Notes: generated from the sequence alone by a model not told the origin. A DNA stretch of 64,000 nt from Microbacterium arborescens (GCA_003339645.1 QNUV01000041.1:930001-994000), one strand, 5' to 3'; positions 9,380 through 19,807 are shown, counted from the stretch's first letter. Made by a program: numbers and translations.

Positions 9380-9415
9380 ACGGTGTCCGGGACGCGAACG
9401 CGCCCCGGACACCGT
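9380..9415 (-). promoter_or_regulatory. Intercistronic hairpin between binding protein and permease genes
   Basis: A near-perfect inverted repeat: 12 paired bases (9380-9391 with 9404-9415), one mismatch, then four more pairs around an AA apex. It lies in the 117-base gap between the binding-protein stop and the first permease. No T tract follows, so a stabilising or partial-termination role is more likely than full termination. It mirrors the hairpin of importer 1, although the stem sequences differ. Confidence 0.78.
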
Positions 9416-9440
9416 ACTCGATGATCGCCTGGAGCCGAAC

Positions 9441-11051
9441 TCAGCCCTTGGTGACCTGGTTGTAGAGCGGCACCGAGTCCCAGCCGAAGACGACGTTGTC
9501 GACGCCCTCGCCCCAGACACCGACGGCGTTCTGGTACCACAGCGGAACGCTGGGCAGATCGCGCATCAGGATCTCCTGTGCCTGCTCGTACAGGCCGGCC
9601 GCGTCCTCGATGGACGGAGCCGATGCGGCCTGCGTCAGCAGCTGGTCGAACTCGGGGTTGGTGTAGCCCTCGTAGTTCGAGCTGGCGCCGGTGCTGTACT
9701 GCGCCGACAGGAAGTTACCCTGCGACGGGTAGTCCGCCTGCCATCCGGCGCGGGTGGCACCGGTGAGGGTGCCGCTCGTGCGCAGGTCGAGCGCAGCGGC
9801 GAAGGTCGGCTGCGGCGAACCGACCGCCTCGATGCCGAGCGTGTTGGCGATGCTGTTCGCGACAGCATCCACCCAGGCCTGGTGGCCGCCGTCGGAGTTG
9901 TACGTGATGGTGAACGGTCCGGCGTACGGGCTGATCGCCTCGGCCTCGGCCCACTTCGCCTTCGCCTCTTCGGGGTTGTACTCGAGGACCTCGGACCCGG
10001 GCAGGTCGTCGCTCCAGCCCTCGACGACCGGCGACGTGAAGTCGGTGGCCGGCGTGCGGGTGCCCTGGAAGATCGTGTCGGTGATCTCCTCGCGGTTGAT
10101 CGCCATCGAGATCGCCGCACGACGCAGCTGACCCTCTTCGTCGTTGCCGAAGTTCGGCAGGTAGAAGGGGATGTTGAAGCCCTGGTAGATCGCAGCGGGC
10201 TGGTTGACCGAACGCTCCGGGAAGTCCGTCTCGTAGGTCGCGAACGCAGTGTCGGGCACGGTGTCGAGCACGTCGAGGTTGCCGCCCTGCGCGTCGGCGT
10301 AGGCCGACTCGAGAGAGGTGTAGAAGACGATGTTCAGACCGTCGTTCTCGACCTCGCGCACACCCTTGTAGTCGGGGTTCGGAACGAGGTCGATGCCCTC
10401 GTTGTGGCGCCATGCGCCCTCGCCGTCGAGCATGTACGGGCCGTTGCCGACGGGGTTCTCGCCGAACGCCTCGAGGTCCTCGAAGGCGACGGACGGCAGC
10501 GGCATGTAAGCCGTGTAGCCGAGGCGCAGCGGGAAGTCCGCGTCGGGAGCCTTGAGCGTGACCGTGAAGGTCATGTCGTCGACGACCGCGAGGCCGGTGG
10601 GTGCGGTGCTGCCGTCGTCGGACGCGCCCTCGATCGTGTAGAACCAGTACGCGCCGTTCTCATCCTGAGCACCGGCGGTCCAGGTGTCGACGAACGTCTG
10701 AGCGGTGATCTCTTCACCGTTGGTGAACTTCCATCCGTCGGCGACGGTGATCGTCCAGACGACGTTGTCATCGCTCTCGATCGAGGAAGCGACCTCGTTC
10801 TCGATCGTGCCGTCAGCCTTGTAGCTGACCAGGCCCGCGTAGATCGAGGTGAGGATGCGGCCGCCGCCGGTCTCGGTGGTGCCGAAGGTCAGCAGCGGGT
10901 TCTGCGGCTCGGTGCCGTTCGTGGTGATGATCGCGGAGGCGTTGGAGCCCCCGCCCGTGTTGCTGTCGCCGCCGGCCGAGCAACCGGCCAGCGTGAGCGT
11001 GACGGCGGACACCAGCGCGATAGCGCCGACTCCCCAACGTCGTCTCGACAT
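9441..11051 (-). CDS. Peptide-binding lipoprotein of ABC importer (SBP family 5)
   Basis: Extracytoplasmic binding protein of importer 2, 536 residues. A positively charged N terminus, a hydrophobic stretch and the lipobox LAGC (Cys24) form a lipoprotein signal peptide. A Ser/Gly/Asn linker then leads into a family-5 binding domain with GWKFTNGEEI, DLPGSEVLEYNPEEAKAKW and DLPSVPLWY-type segments typical of DppA/OppA proteins. A good ribosome site (AGGAGG) precedes the ATG. It is the first gene of its operon and is transcribed away from a peptidase operon, which supports peptides as cargo. Specificity is not provable from sequence. Confidence 0.92.
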   Translation of the reverse strand: MSRRRWGVGAIALVSAVTLTLAGCSAGGDSNTGGGSNASAIITTNGTEPQNPLLTFGTTETGGGRILTSIYAGLVSYKADGTIENEVASSIESDDNVVWTITVADGWKFTNGEEITAQTFVDTWTAGAQDENGAYWFYTIEGASDDGSTAPTGLAVVDDMTFTVTLKAPDADFPLRLGYTAYMPLPSVAFEDLEAFGENPVGNGPYMLDGEGAWRHNEGIDLVPNPDYKGVREVENDGLNIVFYTSLESAYADAQGGNLDVLDTVPDTAFATYETDFPERSVNQPAAIYQGFNIPFYLPNFGNDEEGQLRRAAISMAINREEITDTIFQGTRTPATDFTSPVVEGWSDDLPGSEVLEYNPEEAKAKWAEAEAISPYAGPFTITYNSDGGHQAWVDAVANSIANTLGIEAVGSPQPTFAAALDLRTSGTLTGATRAGWQADYPSQGNFLSAQYSTGASSNYEGYTNPEFDQLLTQAASAPSIEDAAGLYEQAQEILMRDLPSVPLWYQNAVGVWGEGVDNVVFGWDSVPLYNQVTKG

Positions 11052-11425
11052 GTTTCCTCCTGGGTGACGGGTACGCGCTCACGGTCGACGGCGGCAAGGA
11101 CACACCGGTGTCCGGAGCACGGGATATACCCCCGACGATAAGCGCGCTCCCGCCCTGTGACCGCATCCAGGCCCAAACCGTTACATGTCGGCAACAATCG
11201 CGCCCGTGGGGTTGTCATCGTGCACCGGGTGAGCCTCGGCCTCTGCGCGGTGCGTCAACCGGGATGCCGGGCGTCCGATCGCAACCATCCGCGCACACCT
11301 TGCACTTCACCCACGAGAGCGCACGCACGCTTTCGATAGGAAGGTCCGCGGGCATGATCACCTCGCTGATGTAAGGTCGAGTCGTTCCGGATCCCACCGG
11401 AGCCCACGACCGAAGGAGAGCCGCT
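11052..11425. promoter_or_regulatory. Divergent control region between peptide importer 2 and peptidase operon
   Basis: This 374-base gap holds no convincing gene. It must contain divergent promoters. Possible -10 hexamers are TATCGT on the minus strand near 11137-11142 and TAAGGT on the plus strand near 11371-11376, both of the TANNNT form. A short inverted repeat (GGACAC/GTGTCC, 11098-11113) lies in the probable leader of the binding-protein mRNA. The AsnC-type regulator encoded at the end of the divergent operon is a reasonable candidate to act here, but I see no site I can name. Confidence 0.4.
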
Positions 11426-12586
11426 GTGGTGGACGACGCCATCCTCATCTACGCGAGCACGCTGGCCGCCGACATGCGCCACGTCATCCCCCACGACGTG
11501 CACGACCCGTTCCTCTACATCGAGGTCGACGGCGCGCCGCACGTGGCCATCAAGTCGCTCGAGGCGGCGCGCATGCGCGATGTGCCGGGTATGACCGTGT
11601 TCCCCCTCGACGAGCTCGGCTTCGACGACTTCCGCGCCGCCGGCCAGGACCCCGACCTCGCGGAGCTCTCCACTCTCGTCGCCGCCTGCCGCAAGCTCGG
11701 CGTGACACACGCCGCAGTGCCGCCCACCTTCCCCCTCGAGGTGGCCGACCACCTGCGCGCCAACGGGGTGGAGGTCCGCGTGGACCGCGACCTGTTCGTG
11801 CAGCGCCGTCGCGTGAAGACTCCGCACGAGCTCGCCGGCATCCGCCGCGCGCAGGTCGCCGCTGAGGCGGGCGTCTCGCTCGTCGCCGATGCCATGCACC
11901 GCGCCACCGTCGACGCCGACGGCGGTCTTCTGCTCGACGGCGCACCCCTGACCTGCGAGGACCTCAAGGACCGCATCCGGTCGGTCTTCCTCCGCAACGG
12001 CTGCGAAGACGCGGGCATGATCGTCGCCCATGGCGCCCAGACGTGCATCGGGCACCACGCCGGATCGGGTCAGATCTTCGAAGGTGAGCCGGTCACGGTC
12101 GACATCTGCCCGCGCGACATCGCCTCGGGCGGTAATTCGGACATGACCCGGACCTTCGTCAAGGGCGACATCGACGACGAGCTCGCCTTCTACTACGACA
12201 TCGTCAAGAAGTCGTTCGACGCGACGCTCGCGGCGATCCGTCCGGGACTGCCGGTGGCGGAGCTGCACCGCATCTCGTGCGAGCCCATCGAGGCCGCCGG
12301 CCAGCCGACCCAGCTGACGAAGAAGCCGGGCGAGGTGCTCGACGAGGGGTACTTCCACTCGCTCGGACACGGCGTGGGCCTCGAGGTGCACGAACCGCCG
12401 AGCCTCAACCAGAACGATGCCGTCCTCGTGGCCGGTGACGTCATCGCCATCGAGCCGGGCTGCTACCGCCAGGGCTTCGGAGGCGTTCGCCTCGAGGACA
12501 TCGTGCTGGTGACCGAGGACGGCTACGAGCTCATCTCGGACTACCCCTACGACCTCGTGCCCGTCTCGCTGCCCCGGGGCAAGTGA
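11426..12586 (+). CDS. M24 family metallopeptidase (Xaa-Pro aminopeptidase-like)
   Basis: Predicted cytoplasmic dinuclear-metal peptidase, 386 residues, of the Xaa-Pro peptidase/creatinase fold. The N-terminal domain (about 1-150) lacks catalytic residues. The C-terminal pita-bread domain carries the expected ligands: Asp in TVDICPRD and NSDMTR, His in SLGHGVGLEVHEPP, Glu in AIEPGCY and Glu in GVRLEDIVL. Such enzymes release N-terminal residues from X-Pro peptides or cleave related amide bonds. The start is GTG; a second GTG follows at once, and the AAGGAGAG site suits either. First gene of an overlapping M24-M20-AsnC operon, divergent from importer 2. Confidence 0.88.
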   Translation: MVDDAILIYASTLAADMRHVIPHDVHDPFLYIEVDGAPHVAIKSLEAARMRDVPGMTVFPLDELGFDDFRAAGQDPDLAELSTLVAACRKLGVTHAAVPPTFPLEVADHLRANGVEVRVDRDLFVQRRRVKTPHELAGIRRAQVAAEAGVSLVADAMHRATVDADGGLLLDGAPLTCEDLKDRIRSVFLRNGCEDAGMIVAHGAQTCIGHHAGSGQIFEGEPVTVDICPRDIASGGNSDMTRTFVKGDIDDELAFYYDIVKKSFDATLAAIRPGLPVAELHRISCEPIEAAGQPTQLTKKPGEVLDEGYFHSLGHGVGLEVHEPPSLNQNDAVLVAGDVIAIEPGCYRQGFGGVRLEDIVLVTEDGYELISDYPYDLVPVSLPRGK

Positions 12587-13953
12587 GGATGGCGCGCGAC
12601 GCCCGGATCGACGACCGCGCCGACGAGATCGTCGCGAGCTGGCGGGAACTGTGCCGCTTCCCGACAGTCGCCGGTCGCCTCGACGCGATCGCAGCGGCCG
12701 CCGACTGGATCGAGGAGCGCCTCGCGCCGCTGATGGATCGCGTCGTGCGCTACGACATCCCCGGTTATGGTCCCGTCGTGGTCGGTTTCCGAGCCGGAGC
12801 GAGCGATGCGTCGCTGCTGCTGTACAACCACTACGACGTTCAGCCCGAGGGCGATCCGTCGCGCTGGACCTCGCCGCCGTACGCCGCCGAGATCCGGGAC
12901 GGTGCGATGTACGCGCGCGGCGCGTGCGACGACAAGGCCGACGTGGCGGGCCGTCTCGCCTCGCTTCGCCTCTGGATCGAGGACCACGACGGGCGGACTC
13001 CGTTCGGCGTCATCTACCTCGCGGACCCGTGCGAGGAGATCGGCAGCCCGGGCCTGGACGCGGTCCTCGCCGCGCACGCGGCCGAGCTGCGGGCCGACGC
13101 GTGCCTGTGGGAGAGCTACCTCCGCGAGGAAGACGGGCGCCCCGCCGTCGGGTTCGGATGCCGGGGCTCGCTCGAGATCGAGCTGTCGCTCGACATCCTC
13201 GCCGCGGCGCAGCATCCGTCGTACTCCTCGATCCTGCGCTCCGCACCGCTCGAGCTGATGGCGGCGATCTCGTCGATGCGCACCGACGACGGCCGGATCG
13301 CCGTCGCCGGTGTGCGGGATGAGGCTCTCGTCCCCGACGAGCGCGCACGTCGCCGCACGGCGGACATCACCCTGCCCGGACCCTCGATCGCGCGTGACGG
13401 CGTGTCGCCCTATCTGCCGGGGACGGACGCGGAGCTCTCGACGCGGTTCGTCTTCGAGCCGTCGGTGAGTCTCTCCGGGTTCGACCTCGACGAGGGCGTG
13501 CGGCAGAGCATTCCGGCGTCGGCGTCCGCACGCGTGCGCTTCGGGCTCGTCCCCGGGATGCAGCCGGAGCGCGTGGTGGATGCCGTCCGCGCCCACCTCG
13601 CCGCACGGCATCCGGACATCTCGGTATCCGTCATCCGCGCCCTCGCGCCCGCGTACTCTCCGGTCGAGTCCGCCTTCGGCGAGGCCGTCGTGCGCGCCGC
13701 CGGGCATGCCTTCGGCGCCGACGCGGTCGTCTACGACGTGATGACGGGAGCGGGTCCCGGCGCCCTGTTCCTCGAGTACCTCGGAGCCCCCATCATCTCC
13801 CCCACCGGTACCCTGCGACCGGCCGGGAACATGCACGGCTACGATGAGCACGGCTACGTCGAAGACTTCCTCGACCACGTCCAGTTCACCCTCGACGTCC
13901 TCCGAGAGCTCGAACGCAGCGGCTTCGCCGACACACCCCGGGGAGGGGCATGA
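12583..13953 (+). CDS. M20 family metallopeptidase (dipeptidase-like)
   Basis: Predicted zinc dipeptidase or deacylase of the M20/ArgE/DapE family, 456 residues. The first metal His-x-Asp is in YNHYDVQPEG. The bridging Asp lies in YARGACDDKADVAG, and the general-base Glu pair in ADPCEEIGSPG. A dimerisation domain occupies the middle, and the last ligand His is probably in NMHGYDEHGY. The protein starts at GTG 12583, overlapping the previous stop as GTGA; ATG 12589 is an alternative. With the M24 enzyme it could complete breakdown of imported peptides. It also overlaps the downstream regulator as ATGA. Confidence 0.87.
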   Translation: MRMARDARIDDRADEIVASWRELCRFPTVAGRLDAIAAAADWIEERLAPLMDRVVRYDIPGYGPVVVGFRAGASDASLLLYNHYDVQPEGDPSRWTSPPYAAEIRDGAMYARGACDDKADVAGRLASLRLWIEDHDGRTPFGVIYLADPCEEIGSPGLDAVLAAHAAELRADACLWESYLREEDGRPAVGFGCRGSLEIELSLDILAAAQHPSYSSILRSAPLELMAAISSMRTDDGRIAVAGVRDEALVPDERARRRTADITLPGPSIARDGVSPYLPGTDAELSTRFVFEPSVSLSGFDLDEGVRQSIPASASARVRFGLVPGMQPERVVDAVRAHLAARHPDISVSVIRALAPAYSPVESAFGEAVVRAAGHAFGADAVVYDVMTGAGPGALFLEYLGAPIISPTGTLRPAGNMHGYDEHGYVEDFLDHVQFTLDVLRELERSGFADTPRGGA

Positions 13954-14498
13954 CGACCGATCCAGCGCACCTGCGCTCGCTGCTCGAACCCGAGCGCGAG
14001 GTCCTCGAGATCGACGACGTCGATCGGCGGATCCTGCATCGCCTGCACGAGGACGCCCGTGCGTCGATGCGCAGCATCGCGGCGGACGTCGGGATGTCGG
14101 CTCCGGCTGTCGCAGAGCGCATCGCGCGGATGGAACGCGGGCACGTCATCCGCCGGCACACGATCGAGCTCGACTGGGCGGCGCTGGGATATCCGATGCT
14201 CGTCGTGATGCCGTTACGGCTGACCGGGAACGCCGACGCCGCGGCGGTGCTGACCGCGCTGAAGGCGATCGACGCCATGACGGAGGTCATCGTCCTCGCC
14301 GCTGGTTACGACCTGATGGCGCGGTTCCGTGTTCGCGACCATGCCGATCTGCAGCGCCTGCTCGTCGAGCAGGTCTGGCCGATCCCGGGCATCGACCGCG
14401 TCGAGACCATGCTCGCCATCGGCCGCCTCGCCGATCCCGAGCCGCTGCAGCACGTCCTGGCGACCGAGACCCCCGCGCGCAAACGCCGCCGCCCATGA
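13950..14498 (+). CDS. Lrp/AsnC family transcriptional regulator
   Basis: DNA-binding regulator of 182 residues. An N-terminal helix-turn-helix (about residues 20-70) is followed by the alpha/beta RAM ligand-binding domain (about 80-160) that in this family senses amino acids and drives oligomerisation. It is slightly longer than the usual 150-160 because of an N-terminal extension and a basic C-terminal tail (RKRRRP). It overlaps the M20 peptidase gene as ATGA and has a GGGGAGG ribosome site. Co-transcription with two peptidases, facing a peptide importer, suggests it links peptide use to amino-acid supply. Its target is inferred. Confidence 0.9.
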   Translation: MTTDPAHLRSLLEPEREVLEIDDVDRRILHRLHEDARASMRSIAADVGMSAPAVAERIARMERGHVIRRHTIELDWAALGYPMLVVMPLRLTGNADAAAVLTALKAIDAMTEVIVLAAGYDLMARFRVRDHADLQRLLVEQVWPIPGIDRVETMLAIGRLADPEPLQHVLATETPARKRRRP

Positions 14499-14537
14499 GC
14501 CGCCGTCCCCCGGCTTAACATCGACCCGGGAGGAAGA

Positions 14538-15293
14538 ATGACGCACGTGTCACGGACCCGGCTGTGGTGGGAGATCGCCCTCGTTCTGGCGCTCTCGGTC
14601 GGCCGGTCGGCGTTCTTCTCGGTGCTGTCGTTCCTCGAGGCGGTGACCAGCCCGGTGAGCCTCGGTGACCAGTCGACCTCGCTCAATCCCGGTGCAGCGA
14701 CCGTCGACCCGTGGCAGGTGGTGTCGCAGGTCTTCTCGAACCTCTTCAACCTCGCGCCCGTCGCGTTGGCGATCTACTTCCTCTGGGAGCCGGGCCGCTC
14801 GGCGCTGCGCCGGATCGGCCTCGACTTCCGGCTGTTCGGAAAGGATGCCGGCACCGGCATCCTGCTCGTCGTCATCATCGGTGTTCCGGGCCTCGGGCTG
14901 TACGCACTCGGACGGGCACTGGGGATCACCGTCCAGGTGGGGGCCGCGCCGCTCGACGGCGGGTGGACGGCCATCCTGCTCCTCGCCCTCGCGGCGCTGC
15001 GGGCCGGCCTCACCGAAGAGGTCATCTTCATCGGCTACCTTTTCGACCGGCTGCGCCGGCTCGGCTGGAGCACCTGGACGATCATTCTGTCCACGGCGGC
15101 GCTTCGCGGCGCCTATCACGCGTACCAGGGCGTCGGTCCGATCTTCGGGAACATCGCTATGGGCGTGGTCTTCGGATGGGTCTATCACCGCTGGGGCCGA
15201 GTGATGCCGCTCGTCATCGCGCACGTCGTGATCGACCTCATCGCGTTCATCGGCTATCCGCTCGCCGCGGCGTGGTGGCCCGGACTCTTCTGA
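14538..15293 (+). CDS. CPBP family intramembrane metalloprotease
   Basis: Multi-span membrane protein of 251 residues in the CPBP/CAAX-processing (ABI) family. The Glu-Glu motif is present in LTEEVIFIGYLFDRL, the aromatic-xx-His motif reads RGAYH, and the last motif reads HVVIDL. The Arg often found four positions after the Glu pair (EExxxR) is not there, so this is a variant of the first motif. About eight hydrophobic segments are visible. Family members cleave membrane-embedded substrates; the substrate here is unknown. A GGAGG ribosome site precedes the ATG. It stands alone after the peptidase operon and converges on gcvP. Confidence 0.8.
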   Translation: MTHVSRTRLWWEIALVLALSVGRSAFFSVLSFLEAVTSPVSLGDQSTSLNPGAATVDPWQVVSQVFSNLFNLAPVALAIYFLWEPGRSALRRIGLDFRLFGKDAGTGILLVVIIGVPGLGLYALGRALGITVQVGAAPLDGGWTAILLLALAALRAGLTEEVIFIGYLFDRLRRLGWSTWTIILSTAALRGAYHAYQGVGPIFGNIAMGVVFGWVYHRWGRVMPLVIAHVVIDLIAFIGYPLAAAWWPGLF

Positions 15294-15322
15294 CCCTCTG
15301 GTGGCATCGAGAACGTACCCCG

Positions 15323-15360
15323 CCGTCGAGCACACACGTTAGACGGTGCGTGCTCGACGG
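15323..15360. terminator. Bidirectional terminator between CPBP gene and gcvP
   Basis: An 11-bp inverted repeat (arms 15323-15333 and 15350-15360), extended by further pairs towards the loop, lies in the 98-base gap between two convergent genes. It could end transcription from both sides. There is no strong T tract on either strand. Confidence 0.65.
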
Positions 15361-15391
15361 GACGGTGCGCTCTCGCGAAGCGGACGGCCGT

Positions 15392-18268
15392 TCAGGCGAA
15401 GGCCTCCGGCGGCGGGCAGGCGCACACGAGGTTGCGGTCGCCGTAGGCCTGGTCGATCCGGCGCACCGGCGGCCAGTACTTCCCGCGGACGAGGGACCGC
15501 ACGGGATACACCGCCTCTTCGCGCGAGTAGGCATGCGCCCACTCCGACGCCACGACCGCCTCAGCCGTGTGCGGAGCGCTCACCAGCGGATTGTCGTCGG
15601 CGGGCCACTCCCCTGCAGCCACCCGGTCGGCCTCGGCGCGGATCGCGACCATCGCCTCGATGAAACGGTCGATCTCGGCGAGATCCTCCGACTCCGTCGG
15701 TTCGACCATGAGTGTTCCCGCCACCGGGAACGACATCGTCGGCGCGTGGAAGCCGTAGTCGATCAGTCGCTTCGCGACGTCGTCCACGGTGATGCCGGTG
15801 CGCTCGCGCAGCGGACGGAGATCCAGGATGCACTCGTGCGCGACGAGACCTCCTTCGCCCGCGTAGAGCACCGGGTAGTGCTCGCGCAGCCGCACCGCGA
15901 CGTAGTTCGCCGCGAGGACAGCCGCGCCGGTCGCATCGCGCAGGCCGCGCGCGCCCAGCATGCGCACGTACGCCCAGGAGATCGGGAGGATGGACGCCGA
16001 ACCGTAGGGCGCCGCCGACACCGGACCACCCTCGAACACGAAGCCGCCGGCGTGCTCCGCGCGCTGCGCGAACGGATGCGACGGCAGGAATGCCGCGAGG
16101 TGCGCCTTGGCCGCCACGGGACCGACACCCGGTCCGCCGCCGCCGTGCGGGATGGCGAACGTCTTGTGCAGGTTGAGGTGCGAGACGTCGCCGCCGAGGT
16201 CGCCGAAGCGGGCGTAGCCGAGCAGCGCATTGAGGTTCGCACCGTCGACGTAGACCTGCCCGCCCGCCGCGTGCACCGCCTCGGTGATGGCGAGCACCTC
16301 GTGCTCGTAGACGCCGTGGGTGGACGGGTAGGTGATCATGAGGGCCGACAGGGTCTCCGCATGCTGCGCGATCTTCGCGCGCAGGTCGTCGAGATCGACG
16401 TTGCCGGCCTCGTCGCAGGCCACCACGACGACGCGCATCCCGGCGAGCACGGCGGATGCCGCATTCGTGCCGTGCGCCGACGACGGGATGAGGCAGACGG
16501 TGCGGTCGTCGTCGCCGCGTGACCGGTGGTAGCCGCGGATCGCGAGGAGCCCGGCGAGCTCGCCCTGCGAGCCGGCGTTGGGCTGCAGCGACACGGTGTC
16601 GTAGCCCGTGACCTCGGCGAGCCAGGCCTCGAGCTGCTCGACGAGGTCGAGGTACCCGCGCACGTCGTCGGCGGGCGCGAACGGATGCACCCGTGCGAAC
16701 TCCGGCCAGGTCACCGCGGCCATCTCGGTCGCGGCATTGAGCTTCATCGTGCACGACCCGAGCGGGATCATGCCGCGGTCGAGCGCGTAGTCGCGATCGG
16801 CGAGGCGCTTGAGGTAGCGCATCATCGCCGTCTCGGAGTGGTGGCTGTTGAAGACCGGATGCGTGAGGTACTCGTCCTCGCGCAGCAGCCCCGGCAGGGC
16901 GTGCCGCTCCGGCCACGCCCGGCCGGCGACGAAGGCGAACGCGCGTTGGTCGGGCCCACCGAACGCCTGCGCGATCCGGTGCAGGTCGGTCGTGGTCGTC
17001 GTCTCGTCGACCGAGACGCCGACCGTGTCGCCGTCGCGGAGCCACAGCTGGTAGCCGAGGTCGCGCGCGGCCGCGACTACCGCGCCGGCCCGACCCGGGA
17101 CCCGGACGGTCAGGGTGTCGAAGAAGTACCGGTGCGCGACCTCTGCGCCGGCCTCCGTCAGCCACTCGGCGAGCAGCGCCGCGTGGCCGGCCGCCGCCTG
17201 AGCGATGCCCCGCAGCCCGTCCGGCCCGTGGTAGACGGCGTACATCGATGCCATCACGGCGAGCAGCACCTGCGCGGTGCAGATGTTCGACGTGGCCTTC
17301 TCGCGCCGGATGTGCTGCTCGCGAGTCTGGAGCGACAGCCGGTACGCCGGGTCGCCCGCGGCGTCGACCGAGACGCCCACGAGGCGCCCCGGCAGCTGCC
17401 GCTCGAGACCGGAGCGCACCGCCATGTACCCGGCGTGCGGGCCGCCGAAGCCCATCGGTACGCCGAAACGCTGCGTCGTGCCGACGGCCACATCCGCACC
17501 GAGCGAACCGGGTGATCGCAGCAGGGTCAGCGCGAGCAGATCCGCGGCGACGACGACGAGACCGCCGGCGGCCTGCACCTCGCCGATGACCGTGCTGGGG
17601 TCCCACACCCGGCCGGACGCGCCGGGGTACTGCACGAACGCCCCGAACACCGGCTCGTCGGACGGGCGCGGGGCGGCGTCGGCGAAGTCGATCTCGCGCA
17701 GTTCGATCCCGAGCGCCTCGGCGCGATGTCCGAGCAGCGCCTTCGTCTGCGGCAGCGCATCGGCGTCGACGAGGAACACGTTGCTCCGCGACTTCGACGC
17801 CCGACGAGCCACGAGCATGCCCTCGACGACGGCCGTGGCCTCATCGAGCATCGACGCGTTCGCCGTCGCGAGCCCGGTCAGGTCGGTGACCATCGTCTGG
17901 AAGTTGATGAGCGCCTCCAGACGGCCCTGCGAGATCTCCGGCTGGTACGGCGTATATGCGGTGTACCAGGAAGGGTTCTCGAGGACGTTGCGCTGGATGA
18001 CGGCGGGCGTGAAGGTGTCGTAGTATCCGAGGCCGATCATGGACCGCGCCGGACGGTTGCGCGACGCCATCGCCCGCAGCTCCGCGAGTGCCTCGTGCTC
18101 GGGCACCGCCGCCGGGATGACGCTGTCGGAGATCGCACCCACCTGAATGGCTGCCGGTACGGCTCGCGCGAGCAGCGCGTCGACGTCGGGATAGCCGAGC
18201 GCGTCGAGCATCCGCTGCTGGGCGGCGCCGTCGGTGCCGATATGACGGGCGGCGAAAGCGGAGGTCAT
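15392..18268 (-). CDS. gcvP: Glycine dehydrogenase (decarboxylating), P protein
   Basis: P protein of the glycine cleavage system, 958 residues, the normal length of the single-chain enzyme. It decarboxylates glycine through pyridoxal phosphate and passes the aminomethyl group to the lipoyl arm of the H protein. The PLP-binding lysine is in [17 protein letters not shown], with the Gly-rich stretch typical of the family directly after it. The N-terminal half is the catalytically silent duplicate domain. The start overlaps the gcvH stop as ATGA. It is third in the gcvT-gcvH-gcvP operon, so the glycine riboswitch upstream of gcvT should control it. Confidence 0.98.
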   Translation of the reverse strand: MTSAFAARHIGTDGAAQQRMLDALGYPDVDALLARAVPAAIQVGAISDSVIPAAVPEHEALAELRAMASRNRPARSMIGLGYYDTFTPAVIQRNVLENPSWYTAYTPYQPEISQGRLEALINFQTMVTDLTGLATANASMLDEATAVVEGMLVARRASKSRSNVFLVDADALPQTKALLGHRAEALGIELREIDFADAAPRPSDEPVFGAFVQYPGASGRVWDPSTVIGEVQAAGGLVVVAADLLALTLLRSPGSLGADVAVGTTQRFGVPMGFGGPHAGYMAVRSGLERQLPGRLVGVSVDAAGDPAYRLSLQTREQHIRREKATSNICTAQVLLAVMASMYAVYHGPDGLRGIAQAAAGHAALLAEWLTEAGAEVAHRYFFDTLTVRVPGRAGAVVAAARDLGYQLWLRDGDTVGVSVDETTTTTDLHRIAQAFGGPDQRAFAFVAGRAWPERHALPGLLREDEYLTHPVFNSHHSETAMMRYLKRLADRDYALDRGMIPLGSCTMKLNAATEMAAVTWPEFARVHPFAPADDVRGYLDLVEQLEAWLAEVTGYDTVSLQPNAGSQGELAGLLAIRGYHRSRGDDDRTVCLIPSSAHGTNAASAVLAGMRVVVVACDEAGNVDLDDLRAKIAQHAETLSALMITYPSTHGVYEHEVLAITEAVHAAGGQVYVDGANLNALLGYARFGDLGGDVSHLNLHKTFAIPHGGGGPGVGPVAAKAHLAAFLPSHPFAQRAEHAGGFVFEGGPVSAAPYGSASILPISWAYVRMLGARGLRDATGAAVLAANYVAVRLREHYPVLYAGEGGLVAHECILDLRPLRERTGITVDDVAKRLIDYGFHAPTMSFPVAGTLMVEPTESEDLAEIDRFIEAMVAIRAEADRVAAGEWPADDNPLVSAPHTAEAVVASEWAHAYSREEAVYPVRSLVRGKYWPPVRRIDQAYGDRNLVCACPPPEAFA

Positions 18269-18648
18269 CGCTCTCCGCCGGTGAGCTCGACGTACGCGGC
18301 GCGGTCGAGCAGCGCGTCGGCATCGGCCGGCTCGATCTCGATGCGAACGAGCCAGCCGTCGCCGAACGGTCCGGCGTTGACGAGCGAGGGATCGTCGACG
18401 ACGGCCTCGTTGATCTCGACGACTGTCCCGCTGAGCGGGGCGTAGAGCTCGCCGACGGATTTCGTCGACTCGATCTCGCCGCAGACGGTGTCGGCGGTCA
18501 CGGCCGTGCCGACGGCCGGGAGATCGACGAACACGACGTCACCGAGCTTCTCCGCGGCGTAATCGGTGATGCCGACGGTCGCGGTGGTGCCCGAGAGGGC
18601 GACCCACTCGTGCTCGGCGGTGTACTTCAGGGCGTCGAGATCGGTCAT
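18265..18648 (-). CDS. gcvH: Glycine cleavage system H protein
   Basis: Lipoyl carrier protein of the glycine cleavage system, 127 residues. It shuttles the methylamine intermediate between the P, T and L proteins. The conserved sequence KYTAEHEWV, the [19 protein letters not shown] segment and the lipoylation site [12 protein letters not shown] (the Lys carries lipoate) are all present. It overlaps gcvT upstream and gcvP downstream by four bases each, giving tight coupling and matched synthesis. The L protein (dihydrolipoamide dehydrogenase) is not in this window. Confidence 0.98.
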   Translation of the reverse strand: MTDLDALKYTAEHEWVALSGTTATVGITDYAAEKLGDVVFVDLPAVGTAVTADTVCGEIESTKSVGELYAPLSGTVVEINEAVVDDPSLVNAGPFGDGWLVRIEIEPADADALLDRAAYVELTGGER

Positions 18649-19757
18649 TTCTTCCTCCGGTAGAACGGCAGCGTGGTGACGGTGGCGGGAATGCGGGTGC
18701 CGCGGACATCGAGACCGAGCTCGGTACCCGGTGCGGTGTGTTCGGGTGCGACGTAAGCCATGGCGATGGGATGCCCGAGGGTCGGGCTCAGGGCGCCGCT
18801 CGTGACCTCGCCGACGCGCTCGCCGTCGGGGCCGAGGACGGCGTAGCCCGCACGGCCGGCGCGGCGGCCCTCCGAGACGAGACCGACGAGCACGGGCGCC
18901 GAGGTCGACGCGCGTGCGGCCAGGCCCTCGCGCCCCACGAAGGCACCCTTGTCGGCGGCGACCACGCGGCCGAGGCCCGCCTGTGCGGGAGCGACGTCGA
19001 GCGACAGCTCGTGTCCGTAGAGCGGCATCCCGGCCTCGAGCCGAAGCGTGTCGCGCGAGGCGAGTCCCGCGGGGGCGAGCCCGAGCGGCGCTCCAGCCGC
19101 GAGCAGGGCGTCCCAGAGGGCTTCGGCCGCACCGGCCGGGATCATCAGCTCGAACCCGTCTTCGCCGGTGTACCCGGTGCGCGCCAGGAGCAGGGGCTCG
19201 CCCGCGAACTCGCCCGCCGTCCACGCGTAGTAGCGCGTGTCCGCGAGTGCGAGTCCGGGCATCGTGAGACCCGGGGTGGCCTCGAGCACGGCCAGCGCGG
19301 CGGGGCCCTGGACGGCGAGGAGGGCGTAATCGTCGGTGAGATCGCGGACCTCGGCATCCCAGCCTTCGGCCCGCTCCTGCAGCGCGGCCCACACCGCCGC
19401 GCGGTTGCCGGCGTTCGCGATGATCAGGAAGCGCTCGCCGCCGAGGCGGTAGACGATGACGTCGTCGATGATGCCGCCGTCGTCGGCGAGGACGAGCGAG
19501 TACTTCGCCTTCCCGACGCGCATCGTCGAGATCGCCCCGGCGAGTGCCGCGTCGAGGCATTCGCCGGCAACCGACCCGGTCACCTCGAACTCGGCCATGT
19601 GCGAGATGTCGAACAGTCCGGCGGCGGTGCGCACGGCGTGGTGCTCGGCCAGGTCGGACGTGTAGCGGACGGGCATGAGCCAGCCGCCGAAGTCGGTGAA
19701 CGACGCGCCGAGGGCAGCGTGACGATGGTGCAGGACGGTGGAGCGGGGATCTGACAT
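18645..19757 (-). CDS. gcvT: Aminomethyltransferase, T protein of glycine cleavage
   Basis: T protein, 370 residues, which moves the one-carbon unit from the H protein to tetrahydrofolate and releases ammonia. Family features include [12 protein letters not shown] near the N terminus, [12 protein letters not shown], the ALAVQGP-type segment [11 protein letters not shown] and [12 protein letters not shown] 19757 is chosen because GGGAG lies five bases upstream and the protein then begins like its homologues ([13 protein letters not shown]). In-frame codons further upstream run into the riboswitch. First gene of the gcvTHP operon. Confidence 0.97.
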   Translation of the reverse strand: MSDPRSTVLHHRHAALGASFTDFGGWLMPVRYTSDLAEHHAVRTAAGLFDISHMAEFEVTGSVAGECLDAALAGAISTMRVGKAKYSLVLADDGGIIDDVIVYRLGGERFLIIANAGNRAAVWAALQERAEGWDAEVRDLTDDYALLAVQGPAALAVLEATPGLTMPGLALADTRYYAWTAGEFAGEPLLLARTGYTGEDGFELMIPAGAAEALWDALLAAGAPLGLAPAGLASRDTLRLEAGMPLYGHELSLDVAPAQAGLGRVVAADKGAFVGREGLAARASTSAPVLVGLVSEGRRAGRAGYAVLGPDGERVGEVTSGALSPTLGHPIAMAYVAPEHTAPGTELGLDVRGTRIPATVTTLPFYRRKK

Positions 19758-19807
19758 GAGTTCTCCCGTTGCGGGCGGGCGGCTGCCACGGCTGCGGCAT
19801 CCGGAAC

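Noticed and set aside
15561-17606. 681-codon minus-strand frame inside gcvP
   Set aside because: Out-of-frame shadow of gcvP made almost entirely of Arg, Gly, Pro and Ala.
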